From Paenibacillus xylanexedens (GTDB lineage: Bacteria; Bacillota; Bacilli; Paenibacillales; Paenibacillaceae): a stretch of 64,000 nt of DNA. Positions 1-8,497 of this stretch are shown piece by piece. The stretch is taken from positions 1 to 64,000 of the forward strand of contig NZ_JAGIKV010000019.1 in the NCBI RefSeq assembly GCF_017874615.1. The letters are read 5' to 3'. The position numbers and the translations under genes are program-made. Position 1 is the stretch's first letter; every line of letters starts with the position of its first letter. The notes beneath the pieces are model-generated. The model made no database searches. It was not told the DNA's origin and saw nothing but the letters and a program-made list of their open reading frames with translations.

Positions 1-3
1 TAG

Positions 4-1464
4 ACCAAATTAAAACGCGGCTCAGAGTCGCATAAGGATACTGTCAGGTTTTTTAACTTACAAATATTTGAAGAGATTATTGGCAAGTACAGTAAAGAAG
101 ATGGAACAACTGTTCAGATCTCAACCCGCTCCATCATTGATGCGACGCAAGATGCGGATATTGCAGCCGCTGCAGGAGTTCCATATTCCATAGGCAGACA
201 AGATATTGGAGATGGTAAATCCAAAATGGTCTCTACGCTCGTATTCAAGCTAAGCGGTGTTACTGATGAGGTATGGCAAAAGTTTAGGGAAAGAGAGGGA
301 ACCGGGGTTGATAAGATGAGTGCTTGGGGGTACGGTGATGCTAGAAAATATGAATCCTCCAATCCACAACATATTAAGATTCGCAGTCTGAATATCGGAA
401 GACAAAATGATGATACAATCTTGATTAATACCATGCAAATCTTTGGGGTAGATCCTTTAGATCCGATATCTGTGAAAAAAGGTCTGGAAATCGGGCGTAA
501 AGAAGCCCCACTAATTGTTGATTTTCTGAAGAAAAATTATGATGAATTTGCAGGGCTACAATATGCTGGAACAGCGAACGAACTTTACGTGAGGGAGTCA
601 CGTCATATCTATGGCGAGTACCGATTAACATTAGCTGATGTCATGGAAAATCGTGATCATTGGGATGCCATCGGATACGGCTCATACGATATTGATATTC
701 AGAGCACGAGTGTTGGAAATCCCGGCACGATTATGTTGAGTCCGATTCAATATGGTGTACCTTTTCGCTCGCTTGTACCGCTAAAGGTTGATGGTTTGCT
801 CGTCGTTGGACGTGCAGCAAGTTTTGATACAATCCCACACGGTAGTGCAAGAGTTGTCCCACTGGGAATGGCAGAGGGAGAAGCAGCAGGAGCGGCGGTC
901 AAGCTGGCATATATCCATAAGGAGTCCTTCCGCGAACTCTCAACTTCCGAAGAGCGAGCATCTGAACTACGTAAGATGCTGGAGAATCAGGGGATGGATC
1001 TGAAAGTACATCGTTTCGAGCAGCCTGATTATATGGAGCATAAGGATTACAAGGGATTGCTGGCTGCAGCGAGTATGTACATGACTTCAGGCAATTATAA
1101 TAACGATGGTTGGGAACTGGATAAAGGAATGAATCCAGAACGATTTTTAAGTAAATTGAAAAGAATGCAAGCGATGTTTCCAGAAGCCTACACAGGCAGT
1201 GCCGACCAAGCTCTAGCAAATATGGAGAATGCCGTAACTCTACCTTTAACGTTGGATCAGGCTGCGTATATGTTATGTCTGGCAATGGGATCTTCAGAAA
1301 CGGAAACTTCACTTGAACAGGCACTTGCTCAATTACAAACGCAAAACTTTATAAGTGCCGACACGCTTGCTGGCATTACTGATAAGAACAATCTTACCAA
1401 TGGGGATGCGTTTATGCTCATTCGTGATGTAGTGGAGTATTATTCTGGAGTTGTATTCGACTAA
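4..1464 (+). CDS. FAD-dependent oxidoreductase, C-terminal part (5' end missing)
   Basis: This is the C-terminal part of a flavoprotein of the FAD-dependent oxidoreductase family (FAD_oxidored type). The family signature VIDATGD-A is recognisable as IIDATQDADIAAAAGVP early in the fragment, and a C-terminal FAD-contact segment with GLLVVGRAA and GMAEGEAAGAAV follows. The last ~130 residues form an extra helical tail with no function I recognise. The frame has no ATG, GTG or TTG before position 226, which already lies inside the conserved domain, and the first codon of the window (1-3) is an in-frame TAG. So either the gene is interrupted just here, or translation restarts at ATG 226 behind a GGAG-like site. 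The substrate cannot be told from the sequence. Confidence 0.75.
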   Translation, partial: TKLKRGSESHKDTVRFFNLQIFEEIIGKYSKEDGTTVQISTRSIIDATQDADIAAAAGVPYSIGRQDIGDGKSKMVSTLVFKLSGVTDEVWQKFREREGTGVDKMSAWGYGDARKYESSNPQHIKIRSLNIGRQNDDTILINTMQIFGVDPLDPISVKKGLEIGRKEAPLIVDFLKKNYDEFAGLQYAGTANELYVRESRHIYGEYRLTLADVMENRDHWDAIGYGSYDIDIQSTSVGNPGTIMLSPIQYGVPFRSLVPLKVDGLLVVGRAASFDTIPHGSARVVPLGMAEGEAAGAAVKLAYIHKESFRELSTSEERASELRKMLENQGMDLKVHRFEQPDYMEHKDYKGLLAAASMYMTSGNYNNDGWELDKGMNPERFLSKLKRMQAMFPEAYTGSADQALANMENAVTLPLTLDQAAYMLCLAMGSSETETSLEQALAQLQTQNFISADTLAGITDKNNLTNGDAFMLIRDVVEYYSGVVFD

Positions 1465-1519
1465 TTGGTTGACAATTACTTGTAAATGAACTAATGTGGT
1501 CAAAAATGATAACAGCGTT

Positions 1520-1780
1520 ATAACGAGGACATGATTTTGCAAGCCAGCTTCAACAGAGAGGGAACAGTGTGGTGCAAGGTTCCTGTAGCTGCTTCATAAA
1601 TTCCTACCTCGCGAGCTGCGGAAGAGAATGCCCATACAGGGTTGCAACCTCCGCCGGCAGGGCCCGTTATGCCCCGTAGGACTGCATGTTACAGATCGCA
1701 TAGGTTGCGAACGGATTAATTTGCAGTTAAATAAGGGTGGTACCACGACACATTCGTCCCTTGACGGATGTGTCTTTTTG
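1520..1780 (+). promoter_or_regulatory. T-box leader of proS
   Basis: A T-box riboswitch lies in the gap before prolyl-tRNA synthetase. The T-box core AGGGTGGTACCACGA is at 1734-1748. It is followed by an intrinsic terminator with an 11-bp stem (1748-1758 with 1763-1773, loop of four) and a run of T. The T-box core overlaps the left arm, as expected for the mutually exclusive antiterminator. The upstream part (about 1520-1700) is GC-rich and can form the long stem I region. By family knowledge, uncharged tRNA-Pro pairs with the specifier and with the T-box bulge and allows read-through. I could not fix the specifier codon by eye. Confidence 0.93.
1748..1780 (+). terminator. T-box-controlled intrinsic terminator
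   Basis: Perfect apart from one T-G pair: arms 1748-1758 and 1763-1773, followed by CTTTTTG. It lies about 50 bases before the proS start, where a T-box attenuator belongs. Confidence 0.9.
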
Positions 1781-1829
1781 CTGTTTATGCGCCGTATTTG
1801 ATAACAAAAAGGAAGATTAGGAGTGTGTT

Positions 1830-3617
1830 ATGATGCGTCAAAGTGAAATGCTTGTCCCAACATTACGTGAAGCGCCAGCGGAGGCAGATGCAGCGGGACA
1901 TCGCTGGTTACTGCGTTCCGGCATGATTCGCCAACTGGCAGCAGGGATATACAGTTACCTGCCCCTTGGACGGCGTATATTGTTAAATGTTGAACGGATC
2001 GTTCGTGAAGAGATGGATCGTGCGGGATGTCAGGAAGTATTGCTGCCGATTATGCAGCCTGCCGAGTTATGGGAAGAATCCGGAAGATACACACAGTATG
2101 GTCCCGAATTGATGCGTCTGAAGGATCGTCATGCACGGGAATTTGCTCTTGGACCAACACATGAGGAAGTCGTAACCGCTTTAGCGCGGGACGAGGTGAG
2201 TTCGTATCGTAAGCTGCCATTCACGCTGTACCAGATCGGAACCAAGTTCCGGGATGAACGCCGTCCTCGATTTGGATTGCTGCGCGGTCGTGAGTTCATC
2301 ATGAAGGATGCGTACTCCTTTGCTTCGGATTGGGAAGAGCTTGATCGGACCTATCAGGCCATGAACACAGCTTATAGTCGCATTCTGGAGCGTTGTGGTC
2401 TGGACTATATCCGTGTTGAGGCGGATGCAGGAACGATTGGCGGTCAAGGGGAAACACACGAGTTCATGGCTCTTGCTGATGTGGGTGAGGACACGATTGT
2501 AACCTGCAAATATTGTGGATATGCTGCAAATCTGGAGAAAGCGGATTATCAGACTTCTGGAGATATTGAGAAAAAAGAAGGAAGCTTGGAAGTTCCAGCC
2601 GACTCTGCGAGTGCAGACTCCGTGCTTCAAACGGATCAACACTCAGGAGCGGAAAACGTAGTACGCATCTCCACACCTGGCGTTCGTACGATCGCAGAGT
2701 TAACCACTTTTGTGGGCAAAGGTGCTGAACATATGATCAAAACGCTGCTTTATGTGGCGGATGGTCAGCTCGTCGCAGCCCTTGTACGTGGAGATCGTGA
2801 ACTGAATGACATCGCATTGAAGCAGGTGTTGGGGGCAGAAGAACTGATCCTAGCAGACGATGCAGCAATTGCGGCACATCCGAACCTGAAGGTAGGTTTT
2901 CTGGGTCCGATTGGACTAAATCTGCCGATGGTGGTGGATGCTGACGTGGCAGTGATGAAGAGTGCAATTACAGGAGCCAATGAATTGGATGAGCATGTTT
3001 CCGGTGTACGCCCAGGGATTGATTTTGCATTGGAGCGAGTAGAACGAATCCGCTTTGCTGCGGAAGGGGATGCTTGTCCAACATGTGGATCGCCACTTAT
3101 TTTTACCAAAGGCATCGAGGTTGGACACATATTCAAATTGGGAACGAAATATAGTGATGCCATGGGTGCTTCATTCCTGGATCGTAATGGTCGCCAGTGT
3201 GCGCCAGTCATGGGATGTTACGGCATTGGCGTATCCCGCCTGATGGCCGCTATAGCTGAGCAGTATGCAGGAGATGAGGGCATTCGTTGGCCGGCCGCTG
3301 TTGCGCCTTATGATGTGCATCTGATTACAGTAAGTTGGAAGGATGAGCAGCAACGTCAGCTCACCCTCCAACTGGAACAACAATTGATCGATGGCGGTTA
3401 CACGGTATTGGTTGATGACCGGGATGAACGTCCAGGTGTGAAATTCAAGGATGCGGAGCTGATCGGATTGCCTGTGCAGATCGTTATTGGCCGAGGAGCA
3501 GCAGAAGGTCAGGTCGAACTGGGATCACACGCACTTGCAGCATCAGGTGAATCGAAACGAATCGGGTTGACTGCACAGGAGGCTGTACTTTATGTGAAGG
3601 AACAGCTCACTTCCTAA
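1830..3617 (+). CDS. proS: Prolyl-tRNA synthetase (bacterial type)
   Basis: ProRS charges tRNA-Pro with proline in the cytoplasm. The 595-residue product is of the long bacterial class with the editing insertion. The N-terminus QSEMLVPTLREAPAEAD is typical. Class II motif 2 (RFGLLRGREFIMKDAYSF) is at about residues 145-162, the insertion (INS) editing domain spans roughly 230-410, class II motif 3 (GCYGIGVSRLMAA) is at about 462-474, and the anticodon-binding domain forms the last ~100 residues (VDDRDERPGVKFKDAELIG). The start is ATG 1830, doubled with ATG 1833, behind a GGAAGATTAGGAG site. It is a single-gene unit controlled by the T-box leader upstream. Length and motifs look intact. Confidence 0.98.
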   Translation: MMRQSEMLVPTLREAPAEADAAGHRWLLRSGMIRQLAAGIYSYLPLGRRILLNVERIVREEMDRAGCQEVLLPIMQPAELWEESGRYTQYGPELMRLKDRHAREFALGPTHEEVVTALARDEVSSYRKLPFTLYQIGTKFRDERRPRFGLLRGREFIMKDAYSFASDWEELDRTYQAMNTAYSRILERCGLDYIRVEADAGTIGGQGETHEFMALADVGEDTIVTCKYCGYAANLEKADYQTSGDIEKKEGSLEVPADSASADSVLQTDQHSGAENVVRISTPGVRTIAELTTFVGKGAEHMIKTLLYVADGQLVAALVRGDRELNDIALKQVLGAEELILADDAAIAAHPNLKVGFLGPIGLNLPMVVDADVAVMKSAITGANELDEHVSGVRPGIDFALERVERIRFAAEGDACPTCGSPLIFTKGIEVGHIFKLGTKYSDAMGASFLDRNGRQCAPVMGCYGIGVSRLMAAIAEQYAGDEGIRWPAAVAPYDVHLITVSWKDEQQRQLTLQLEQQLIDGGYTVLVDDRDERPGVKFKDAELIGLPVQIVIGRGAAEGQVELGSHALAASGESKRIGLTAQEAVLYVKEQLTS

Positions 3618-4092
3618 ATTCAGGGATTCGCTAATTATATGAGTTCATATAATAGTACCGAATATGATGCGGTAGATGATTTTGATTGCTGGAGTTCCAA
3701 TGTGAGCATGAAAAAGAGGGCTAAAGGCGTGCAATTTGGTAGGGTTTTATGAGTGATATCATACGAAATAACTAAATTTGGACATATATATTTAGTATAC
3801 AGATGATTTTATGATTAAGGATTTGAAGATGATCATACTCAGACAGATTTATGTGCAAGTATGCAATGTTGAGAAGACAGAGATGTCGAAATTAAATGTA
3901 CAACAAGCGCATGAATACGGTCATTCCGGAGATTTTTTATATAGTTCGGTGTCGAAGGCACATGATAAAGTTGGTCCGTAAAGGCCAGGCTGGGGTTTAT
4001 TTTTACCTCAGAGGAGAATGTCAGGATCAGCAGGATATGTCCACAGGAAATGTTCAAGTATCTGATGTGGATTGATTTAAGAACTGAGATAC
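3618..4092. other. AT-rich intergenic gap after proS
   Basis: About 475 bases between proS and the shared terminator. I see no convincing reading frame with a ribosome binding site, no RNA family and no R1-type repeat here. Short frames present lack start signals. Confidence 0.6.
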
Positions 4093-4141
4093 AAAAGGGT
4101 GTCCCCCTTAACCAGTAATCTGGCTTGGGGGACACCCTTTT
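4093..4141. terminator. Bidirectional terminator between proS and the 5'-nucleotidase
   Basis: Perfect inverted repeat of about 14 bp (AAAAGGGTGTCCCC at 4093-4106, its complement at 4127-4141) with a 20-base loop. It has A on the left and T on the right, so it can stop transcription from both sides. It is nearest to the end of the minus-strand nucleotidase. Confidence 0.85.
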
Positions 4142-4218
4142 GGTTATGACAAGATAGATTCGTTATGTTGTTGCGCCTTATAAGCGATCATGCCTATATG
4201 CACTTTGCTTTGCTGAGC

Positions 4219-6018
4219 TTAAGAAACTGCAGGCAATTTCAATTGTTGACCTGGATAAATCCAGTGTGGATTTTTGATATTGTTCAGCTTTTGCAATGCC
4301 TGCCAAGTTGTGCCGTATTGTTTGGAGATAGAGTACAGGGAGTCTCCGGATTTCACAACATGCAGTTTGGCTGGAGCTGGTTTACTTGGTGTTGGTTTAG
4401 ACGGTTTTTCTGGTTTTGGTGTTTCTGGTTTTGGCTTGGTTGGAGCTGGAGTTTCGGTTGCCGGAGTTTCCGGCTCTACTGCAGGTTTTACCGCTTCACT
4501 GATCCGACCATCTGTTTTGATGTCTACAGCGCCAAGCTTTTGCATGTAGTTGATCAACGCTTCATCCAACGCGCCGTACATACCTGTTGTAGCATATTTG
4601 GTGAACATGGTGTATTCGTCACCGCCAACAGCAGTGAAATCATTGGTCGCCAGCGTGTATGTTGCTTCCGGATCAAGGGCTTTATCGCCAACGGTTACGG
4701 AATGTACACGGCTACCTTCTGCAGCGGAAGTATCAATTTTGAACTTGATACCAGATACTTGCGGGAATCCACCGCTTGGTTCCGGGTAGGAAGCTACACC
4801 GACTTCAAGGGCTGCCAGAATATCGGACCCTTTCACTTCAAGGGTTACCACTTGATTACCAAAAGGAAGCACTGTGATGATATCACCTTTGGTTACGATC
4901 CCTTTTTCGATGGAAGCACGGATACCACCACCGTTAGTCAGTGCAATATCGGCTTTGCTGACATCACGAATGGCATCTGCAAGCAGGTCACCCAGGTTGG
5001 TTTCTCCTGCACGTACCTGTTCACGTTTACCATCCAGCAGAATAGCTGTATTGGCTACTTCTTCTTTCAAGATAGGTTCTTGTTCTTTTTGAATGGAGTT
5101 CACGAGAGTCGCGACTTTCTCATCTGGTTTGATGTCTTTTGCTTCCGTTTCATCAATTAATGTTGCTTGTTTCTTTGTTACTTTACCACCGTCTACCCAC
5201 AGATCGATGACACCGACGTAGTTGGTGTATTCTCCTGCGCTTGCAATCAATGTTCCGTTATCGGATACAAGGCCATCTTGCAGTACAGTGTGACTGTGAC
5301 CATCGATGAATACGTCGATGCCAGGAACTTCTTTAACAACTTTAAAGCTAGTATCCGTGCTGGATGCATCTTGTCCAAGGTGTCCCAATACAACAACAAC
5401 ATCTACTTTGCTGCGGATTTCGTTTACCAGAACTTTGGCTTCCGCAGATGGATCTGTAATATCAAGACCTTCTACGTTTTTTGGATTTGTTTTGTACAAC
5501 GTTTCTGGTGTAGTCAAAGCGATGATACCGATTTTCACGCCATCCACCTCTTTAATGAGGTAAGGATCGAAGAGACGTGTTCCGTCTTTTTTCTTCACGT
5601 TGGCACTCAGCATGGGGAAGTTCATCATGTCCGCCAGTTCGATCAGGCGATCCGAACCATAGTTGAATTCGTGGTTACCCGGTACGATGGCTTGGTATCC
5701 CATTTCATTCATGACTTTCACGATGCTCTCACCATTCACAAGAGTGGCAAATGTTGTACCATGCACAGCATCTCCAGCATCGAGCAAGAGTGTGTTCGGG
5801 TTTTCGCTACGATATTTGTCAGCGATTCCAGCTACTTTGGCAAAACCCATAGCAGGTGAAGATTCAACTGCACGGGCATGCGTATCATTCGTATGTAGAA
5901 TGGTAATGTGTTTGCCTGTGCCCGGAGTGGTATCCGTTGCAGCTGCGGCAATACCTACACTGCCAAACAGCAAACAGACCGTTAGCAGAAGTGAAACGTA
6001 ATTCTTCCAGATTTTCAT
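4219..6018 (-). CDS. Secreted 5'-nucleotidase (UshA-like) with C-terminal LysM
   Basis: A 599-residue exported metallophosphoesterase expected to hydrolyse nucleotides or related phosphate esters outside the membrane. The signal peptide covers residues 1 to about 28 (Lys-rich start, hydrophobic core, AAA before TD). The metallophosphoesterase domain shows HTNDTH (42-47), DAGDAVHG (80-87), GNHEFNYGSD (114-123) and later GHSH. The 5'-nucleotidase C-terminal domain shows TNLGDLLADAIRD and LTNGGGIRA. A Pro/Lys/Thr-rich linker of about 40 residues follows, and the protein ends in one LysM repeat (VVKSGDSLYSISKQYG), which suggests peptidoglycan attachment. I chose ATG at 6016-6018 because a GGGAGG site precedes it and it gives a clean signal peptide; upstream in-frame starts add a non-signal extension. 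It is monocistronic, ending at the shared terminator. Confidence 0.95.
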   Translation of the reverse strand: MKIWKNYVSLLLTVCLLFGSVGIAAAATDTTPGTGKHITILHTNDTHARAVESSPAMGFAKVAGIADKYRSENPNTLLLDAGDAVHGTTFATLVNGESIVKVMNEMGYQAIVPGNHEFNYGSDRLIELADMMNFPMLSANVKKKDGTRLFDPYLIKEVDGVKIGIIALTTPETLYKTNPKNVEGLDITDPSAEAKVLVNEIRSKVDVVVVLGHLGQDASSTDTSFKVVKEVPGIDVFIDGHSHTVLQDGLVSDNGTLIASAGEYTNYVGVIDLWVDGGKVTKKQATLIDETEAKDIKPDEKVATLVNSIQKEQEPILKEEVANTAILLDGKREQVRAGETNLGDLLADAIRDVSKADIALTNGGGIRASIEKGIVTKGDIITVLPFGNQVVTLEVKGSDILAALEVGVASYPEPSGGFPQVSGIKFKIDTSAAEGSRVHSVTVGDKALDPEATYTLATNDFTAVGGDEYTMFTKYATTGMYGALDEALINYMQKLGAVDIKTDGRISEAVKPAVEPETPATETPAPTKPKPETPKPEKPSKPTPSKPAPAKLHVVKSGDSLYSISKQYGTTWQALQKLNNIKNPHWIYPGQQLKLPAVS

Positions 6019-6176
6019 ATGAATCCGAAACCTCCCATAATAATAATCTACTTGAGCGTTTACACAGCTCAAATAGTATTTTAACAGACTATTATTAGGA
6101 AATCTCGCGAATTACGTAAAAATAAGTAACCTGAAAGTGACATGTAAATCTGCTGTTGGAAAATATAAGCTTTGAA

Positions 6177-6192
6177 AAGAACGTATGTTCTT
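6177..6192. promoter_or_regulatory. LexA/DinR-like palindrome
   Basis: The 16-bp palindrome AAGAACGTATGTTCTT matches 12 of 14 positions of the Bacillus DinR/LexA box (CGAACRNRYGTTYC). It lies 160 bp upstream of the nucleotidase start and overlaps the last bases of the ImmA-like gene. Its position fits no obvious promoter, so function is uncertain. Confidence 0.35.
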
Positions 6193-6607
6193 AAAGAGTG
6201 TAAAAAAAATGCTGCGCTTCGCGCGGCAGTCCGGTACGTAAACAAAATTTCTCCAAAGATTCATCCGGTTCAGGCATCACTCCGGAGGTTAGCAATTGAA
6301 TGGCAAAACGATTGGCCTGTCTTTCCAGTTTACCTGGTGCAAAATAGGAATGCTCCTCCAGAAAGAAACGATTGATCCCTTTATGAAGCCGGTCATGGCC
6401 AAGCTCATGGGCGCACACGAACCGTTGCCATTCCGGCGGCAAATCATTGTGTATGACGATAAACCTGCGCCGGAGCTTGCGAAAGTATAGTCCCTTGGTG
6501 GACTTCCCCAAATTGGTGAAACGAATCTGTATTCCAACCGCGCGGGCAATGCTGAACGGGCAGTTGGTCCGGTGTTTTCGAATCAGCTTTGTTACGATGT
6601 CATCCAT
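6191..6607 (-). CDS. ImmA/IrrE-family metalloprotease
   Basis: A 138-residue protein with the zinc-protease signature HELGH (His67, Glu68, His71) in the context VCAHELGHDRLH, typical of the ImmA/IrrE (M78) family. In ICEBs1 of Bacillus subtilis and in many phages, ImmA cleaves the neighbouring XRE-type repressor and so relieves repression after DNA damage. Here it lies 42 bases downstream of such an XRE gene on the same strand and is likely cotranscribed with it. A GGTGAG site precedes ATG 6605-6607. I infer that it inactivates the adjacent repressor and so induces the tail genes downstream; the target is not shown by the sequence. Confidence 0.9.
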   Translation of the reverse strand: MDDIVTKLIRKHRTNCPFSIARAVGIQIRFTNLGKSTKGLYFRKLRRRFIVIHNDLPPEWQRFVCAHELGHDRLHKGINRFFLEEHSYFAPGKLERQANRFAIQLLTSGVMPEPDESLEKFCLRTGLPREAQHFFYTL

Positions 6608-6649
6608 ATGATCTCACCTGCTGCCTCATTAAATTCAGTGGGTCATGCC

Positions 6650-7090
6650 TCATGGGCGATTGTCCGATTCGTCTGTCTTTTTGCGTTTGTTCATCTGTTT
6701 GGCTTCCCAGAACAGACCTGTCAGCACATCCTTGATTCGTTTCTTGTCTTCTTCATCGAGTGGAATGCCGTCAAACATCAGATCATCATCGTCCTCCAAC
6801 ATCTTTTTGAAATCACGACGGTCTTTGTATGTAGCCCATTCCGGTACGTCCTGAAGTTCAGTGGCACTCCCTGGTTCAATATAACCAGCCTGCTTCATCA
6901 TCTCTGTATAGGGCACCGAGAGTGCATCTGAAATCTTGCGGATGGTCGCTGGTTTCGGTACACCCCGGACCCCATTTTCAATACGTGAAATCTGTGAGTT
7001 GCTTATTCCGGCTGCTTCGGCGAGTTGATTGATGCTGTATCCCTGTTGCTCGCGCAGTTGTTTCATATAAGGACCAAAAGCGTGCTCCAC
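6650..7090 (-). CDS. XRE-family repressor (ImmR-like)
   Basis: A 146-residue protein with an N-terminal helix-turn-helix of the XRE/Cro class, residues about 8-62 (LREQQGYSINQLAEAAGIS, then QISRIENGVRGVP). The C-terminal half is charged and acidic (LEDDDDLMFDGIPLDEEDKKR), followed by a basic tail. It has no peptidase domain of its own, in line with dependence on the ImmA-like protease encoded next to it. The start is GTG at 7088-7090, with AAGGAG about 11 bases upstream. A full R1 repeat (copy A) lies 41 bases upstream of the start in the same orientation. Most likely role: repressor of the phage-derived late genes, including the ArpU-type activator on the other side of the gap. Confidence 0.9.
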   Translation of the reverse strand: MEHAFGPYMKQLREQQGYSINQLAEAAGISNSQISRIENGVRGVPKPATIRKISDALSVPYTEMMKQAGYIEPGSATELQDVPEWATYKDRRDFKKMLEDDDDLMFDGIPLDEEDKKRIKDVLTGLFWEAKQMNKRKKTDESDNRP

Positions 7091-7101
7091 AATTATGCCA
7101 A
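7089..7101. repeat. 13-bp direct repeat, copy 1 (second at 7451-7463)
   Basis: The 13-mer ACAATTATGCCAA occurs at the xre start codon and again, identical and in the same direction, at 7451-7463, beyond R1 copy A. The second copy is part of a palindrome (ATGCC AAAA GGCAT). They are candidate operators for the XRE protein or traces of a small duplication. Confidence 0.4.
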
Positions 7102-7131
7102 CTCCTTCGATTCGTACAAGTGCTTGAAATT

Positions 7132-7369
7132 AATATTAAGAAGAAAGTTGAATGCGACAACTCCTAAACCTCTGCGGGTGCGCCGTTCCGGATTCGGATC
7201 GTTCTTTTGATCGCTGTTATCCCCGGATTTCCTGTTTCCCTTTCCTAAAGGGTGAAATCCGTTGATAAAGGCGAACGCTTTGCTTCTTCAGAATCGATTC
7301 CGTCTCCTCCACTACGTTCGCTCTTGGTAAGTACATTAACACATATTTCAAAGGTATCTTCTTAATATT
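7132..7369 (-). repeat. R1 fold-back repeat, copy A (upstream of xre)
   Basis: A 238-bp element bounded by a perfect 13-bp inverted repeat (AATATTAAGAAGA at 7132-7144, its complement at 7357-7369). On the minus strand it contains the R1 core: GCAAAGCGTTCGCCTTTATC, then an imperfect hairpin around CGGATTTC / AAATCCGGGGATAACAGCG, then the block AACGATCCG...CCGGAACGG. That last block is shared with copies H and I rather than with B, D and F. It reads towards xre, 41 bases before the GTG start. Confidence 0.8.
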
Positions 7370-7761
7370 AAAAATCAAATGACTTGTACGGAAGTTCATT
7401 AATTAAACAGTACTATAACGTATATATACCATTAGGTAAAGAGATATGAAACAATTATGCCAAAAGGCATAGGAAATGAGAGCGAAGGTTTTATTTTATC
7501 GTCAAAACGAACCAAAATGAAGGTTTACTCCGATCTCCAGAAAGTGGTATCCTCAAATAGAAATACGAACACTATACGAACAAAATGTAAAGTTGACGCG
7601 ACGTGAGGTAAGTAAATCATCTTCTGAAAAGTGGAATTCCCCGGATTATAGCAGTTTGGAGTGATTCCAAAAGGCAACAGGGGGAAATTGAAGAAATGTC
7701 GTTATTATTTCAGAGATCTGGATAACTCTAATAAAAGATGAGAGCATGAGGGTTTAACTTT
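7370..7761. other. Regulatory gap between xre and arpU-like gene
   Basis: About 390 AT-rich bases with no plausible gene. It holds the second ACAATTATGCCAA copy with the ATGCC/GGCAT palindrome (7457-7470) and a pair of direct CGAAC words near 7566-7580. Divergent promoters for xre and the arpU-like gene should lie here or at the ends of the R1 copies; I cannot assign them firmly. Confidence 0.5.
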
Positions 7762-7988
7762 TATAGAATGAATTTTAAGTTACGCAAGAACGAAGAGGGC
7801 AGAAAAAAGCTGGAGAAGCGAAGTGTTCGCCTAAAAGCTTTCTGAAAGAAAGCTGCATCGGAAGCATACGCTTATCAATGGATTTCCACTTTTGAAAATA
7901 TAATCAAAGAAATCCGGGGATAACAGCGATCGGAAGGTTGTTCTGTCATCAGAGTGAATATGCGAAGCTACTAGACTTTCATTCTATA
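7762..7988 (+). repeat. R1 fold-back repeat, copy B (upstream of arpU-like gene)
   Basis: A 227-bp element with perfect 11-bp terminal inverted repeats (TATAGAATGAA at 7762-7772, TTCATTCTATA at 7978-7988). The interior has GAACGAAGAGGGCAGAAAA near the left end, AAATCCGGGGATAACAGCG near 7909, and GGAAGGTTGTTCTGTCATC on the right, so the left and right inner blocks also pair (CAGAA / TTCTG). It ends 26 bases before the arpU-like start and just before its GGAGGAG site. The terminal repeat differs in sequence from those of copies A, C and D. Confidence 0.85.
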
Positions 7989-8014
7989 GCGAATGTTAAA
8001 GGAGGAGATTGAAT

Positions 8015-8497
8015 ATGGAATTGATGCTGCCCGAATTGGACCGACGCAAAACACAAACGGCTGTTGAAGCTGCGCTGGAGAAATACCGAATCTATAAAAC
8101 CATTGCATTTGAAGAACGAGAGGTTATGGTGACGGCAAGTTATGCCGAGCGTTTCCACGGTGCAACCAATGTGACGGGGGATTCCACGGCGAGAACGGCG
8201 ATCTACAATGTGGACGTGCAGCGCGCACGTCAGGCATATTGCGATACGATTGATTTTGTTGTGTCCCGGCTGAGTGAAAAGGAACGTGTACTCGTCTGTG
8301 AACGGTATCTGAAAGACGATGATGTGTTTGACTATAAGGTGTATAACCATGTGTTTGATCCACCTGTCAGCAAGGATACGTATACGAAGATTCGTACACG
8401 TGCTTTCTACAAAATGGCGCTGGCTCTGTCAGATCGAGGTCTGATTAATATGGAGCCTTTGTCTGTGTCCCGCAAAGAGCGACAGAAGCTGGGCTGA
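8015..8497 (+). CDS. ArpU-family phage late-gene regulator
   Basis: A 160-residue protein of the ArpU family, which regulates packaging, structural and lysis genes in Gram-positive phages. Recognisable parts are the N-terminal LDRRKTQTAVEAALEKYRIY and the central RLSEKERVLVCERYLKDDD followed by VFDYKVYNHVF. The C-terminal sigma-factor-like stretch is TYTKIRTRAFYKMALAL. I chose ATG 8015, seven bases after GGAGGAG; a TTG six bases earlier is too close to that site. Its partners in the window are the XRE/ImmA pair on the opposite strand and the two tail gene sets from 17.8 kb on. I infer that it activates those tail genes; no binding site is assigned. Confidence 0.88.
   Translation: MELMLPELDRRKTQTAVEAALEKYRIYKTIAFEEREVMVTASYAERFHGATNVTGDSTARTAIYNVDVQRARQAYCDTIDFVVSRLSEKERVLVCERYLKDDDVFDYKVYNHVFDPPVSKDTYTKIRTRAFYKMALALSDRGLINMEPLSVSRKERQKLG

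Noticed and set aside
4165..5160. 331-codon plus-strand frame opposite the nucleotidase
   Set aside because: Phe/Trp/Cys-rich shadow of the LysM linker and nucleotidase; no start signal.
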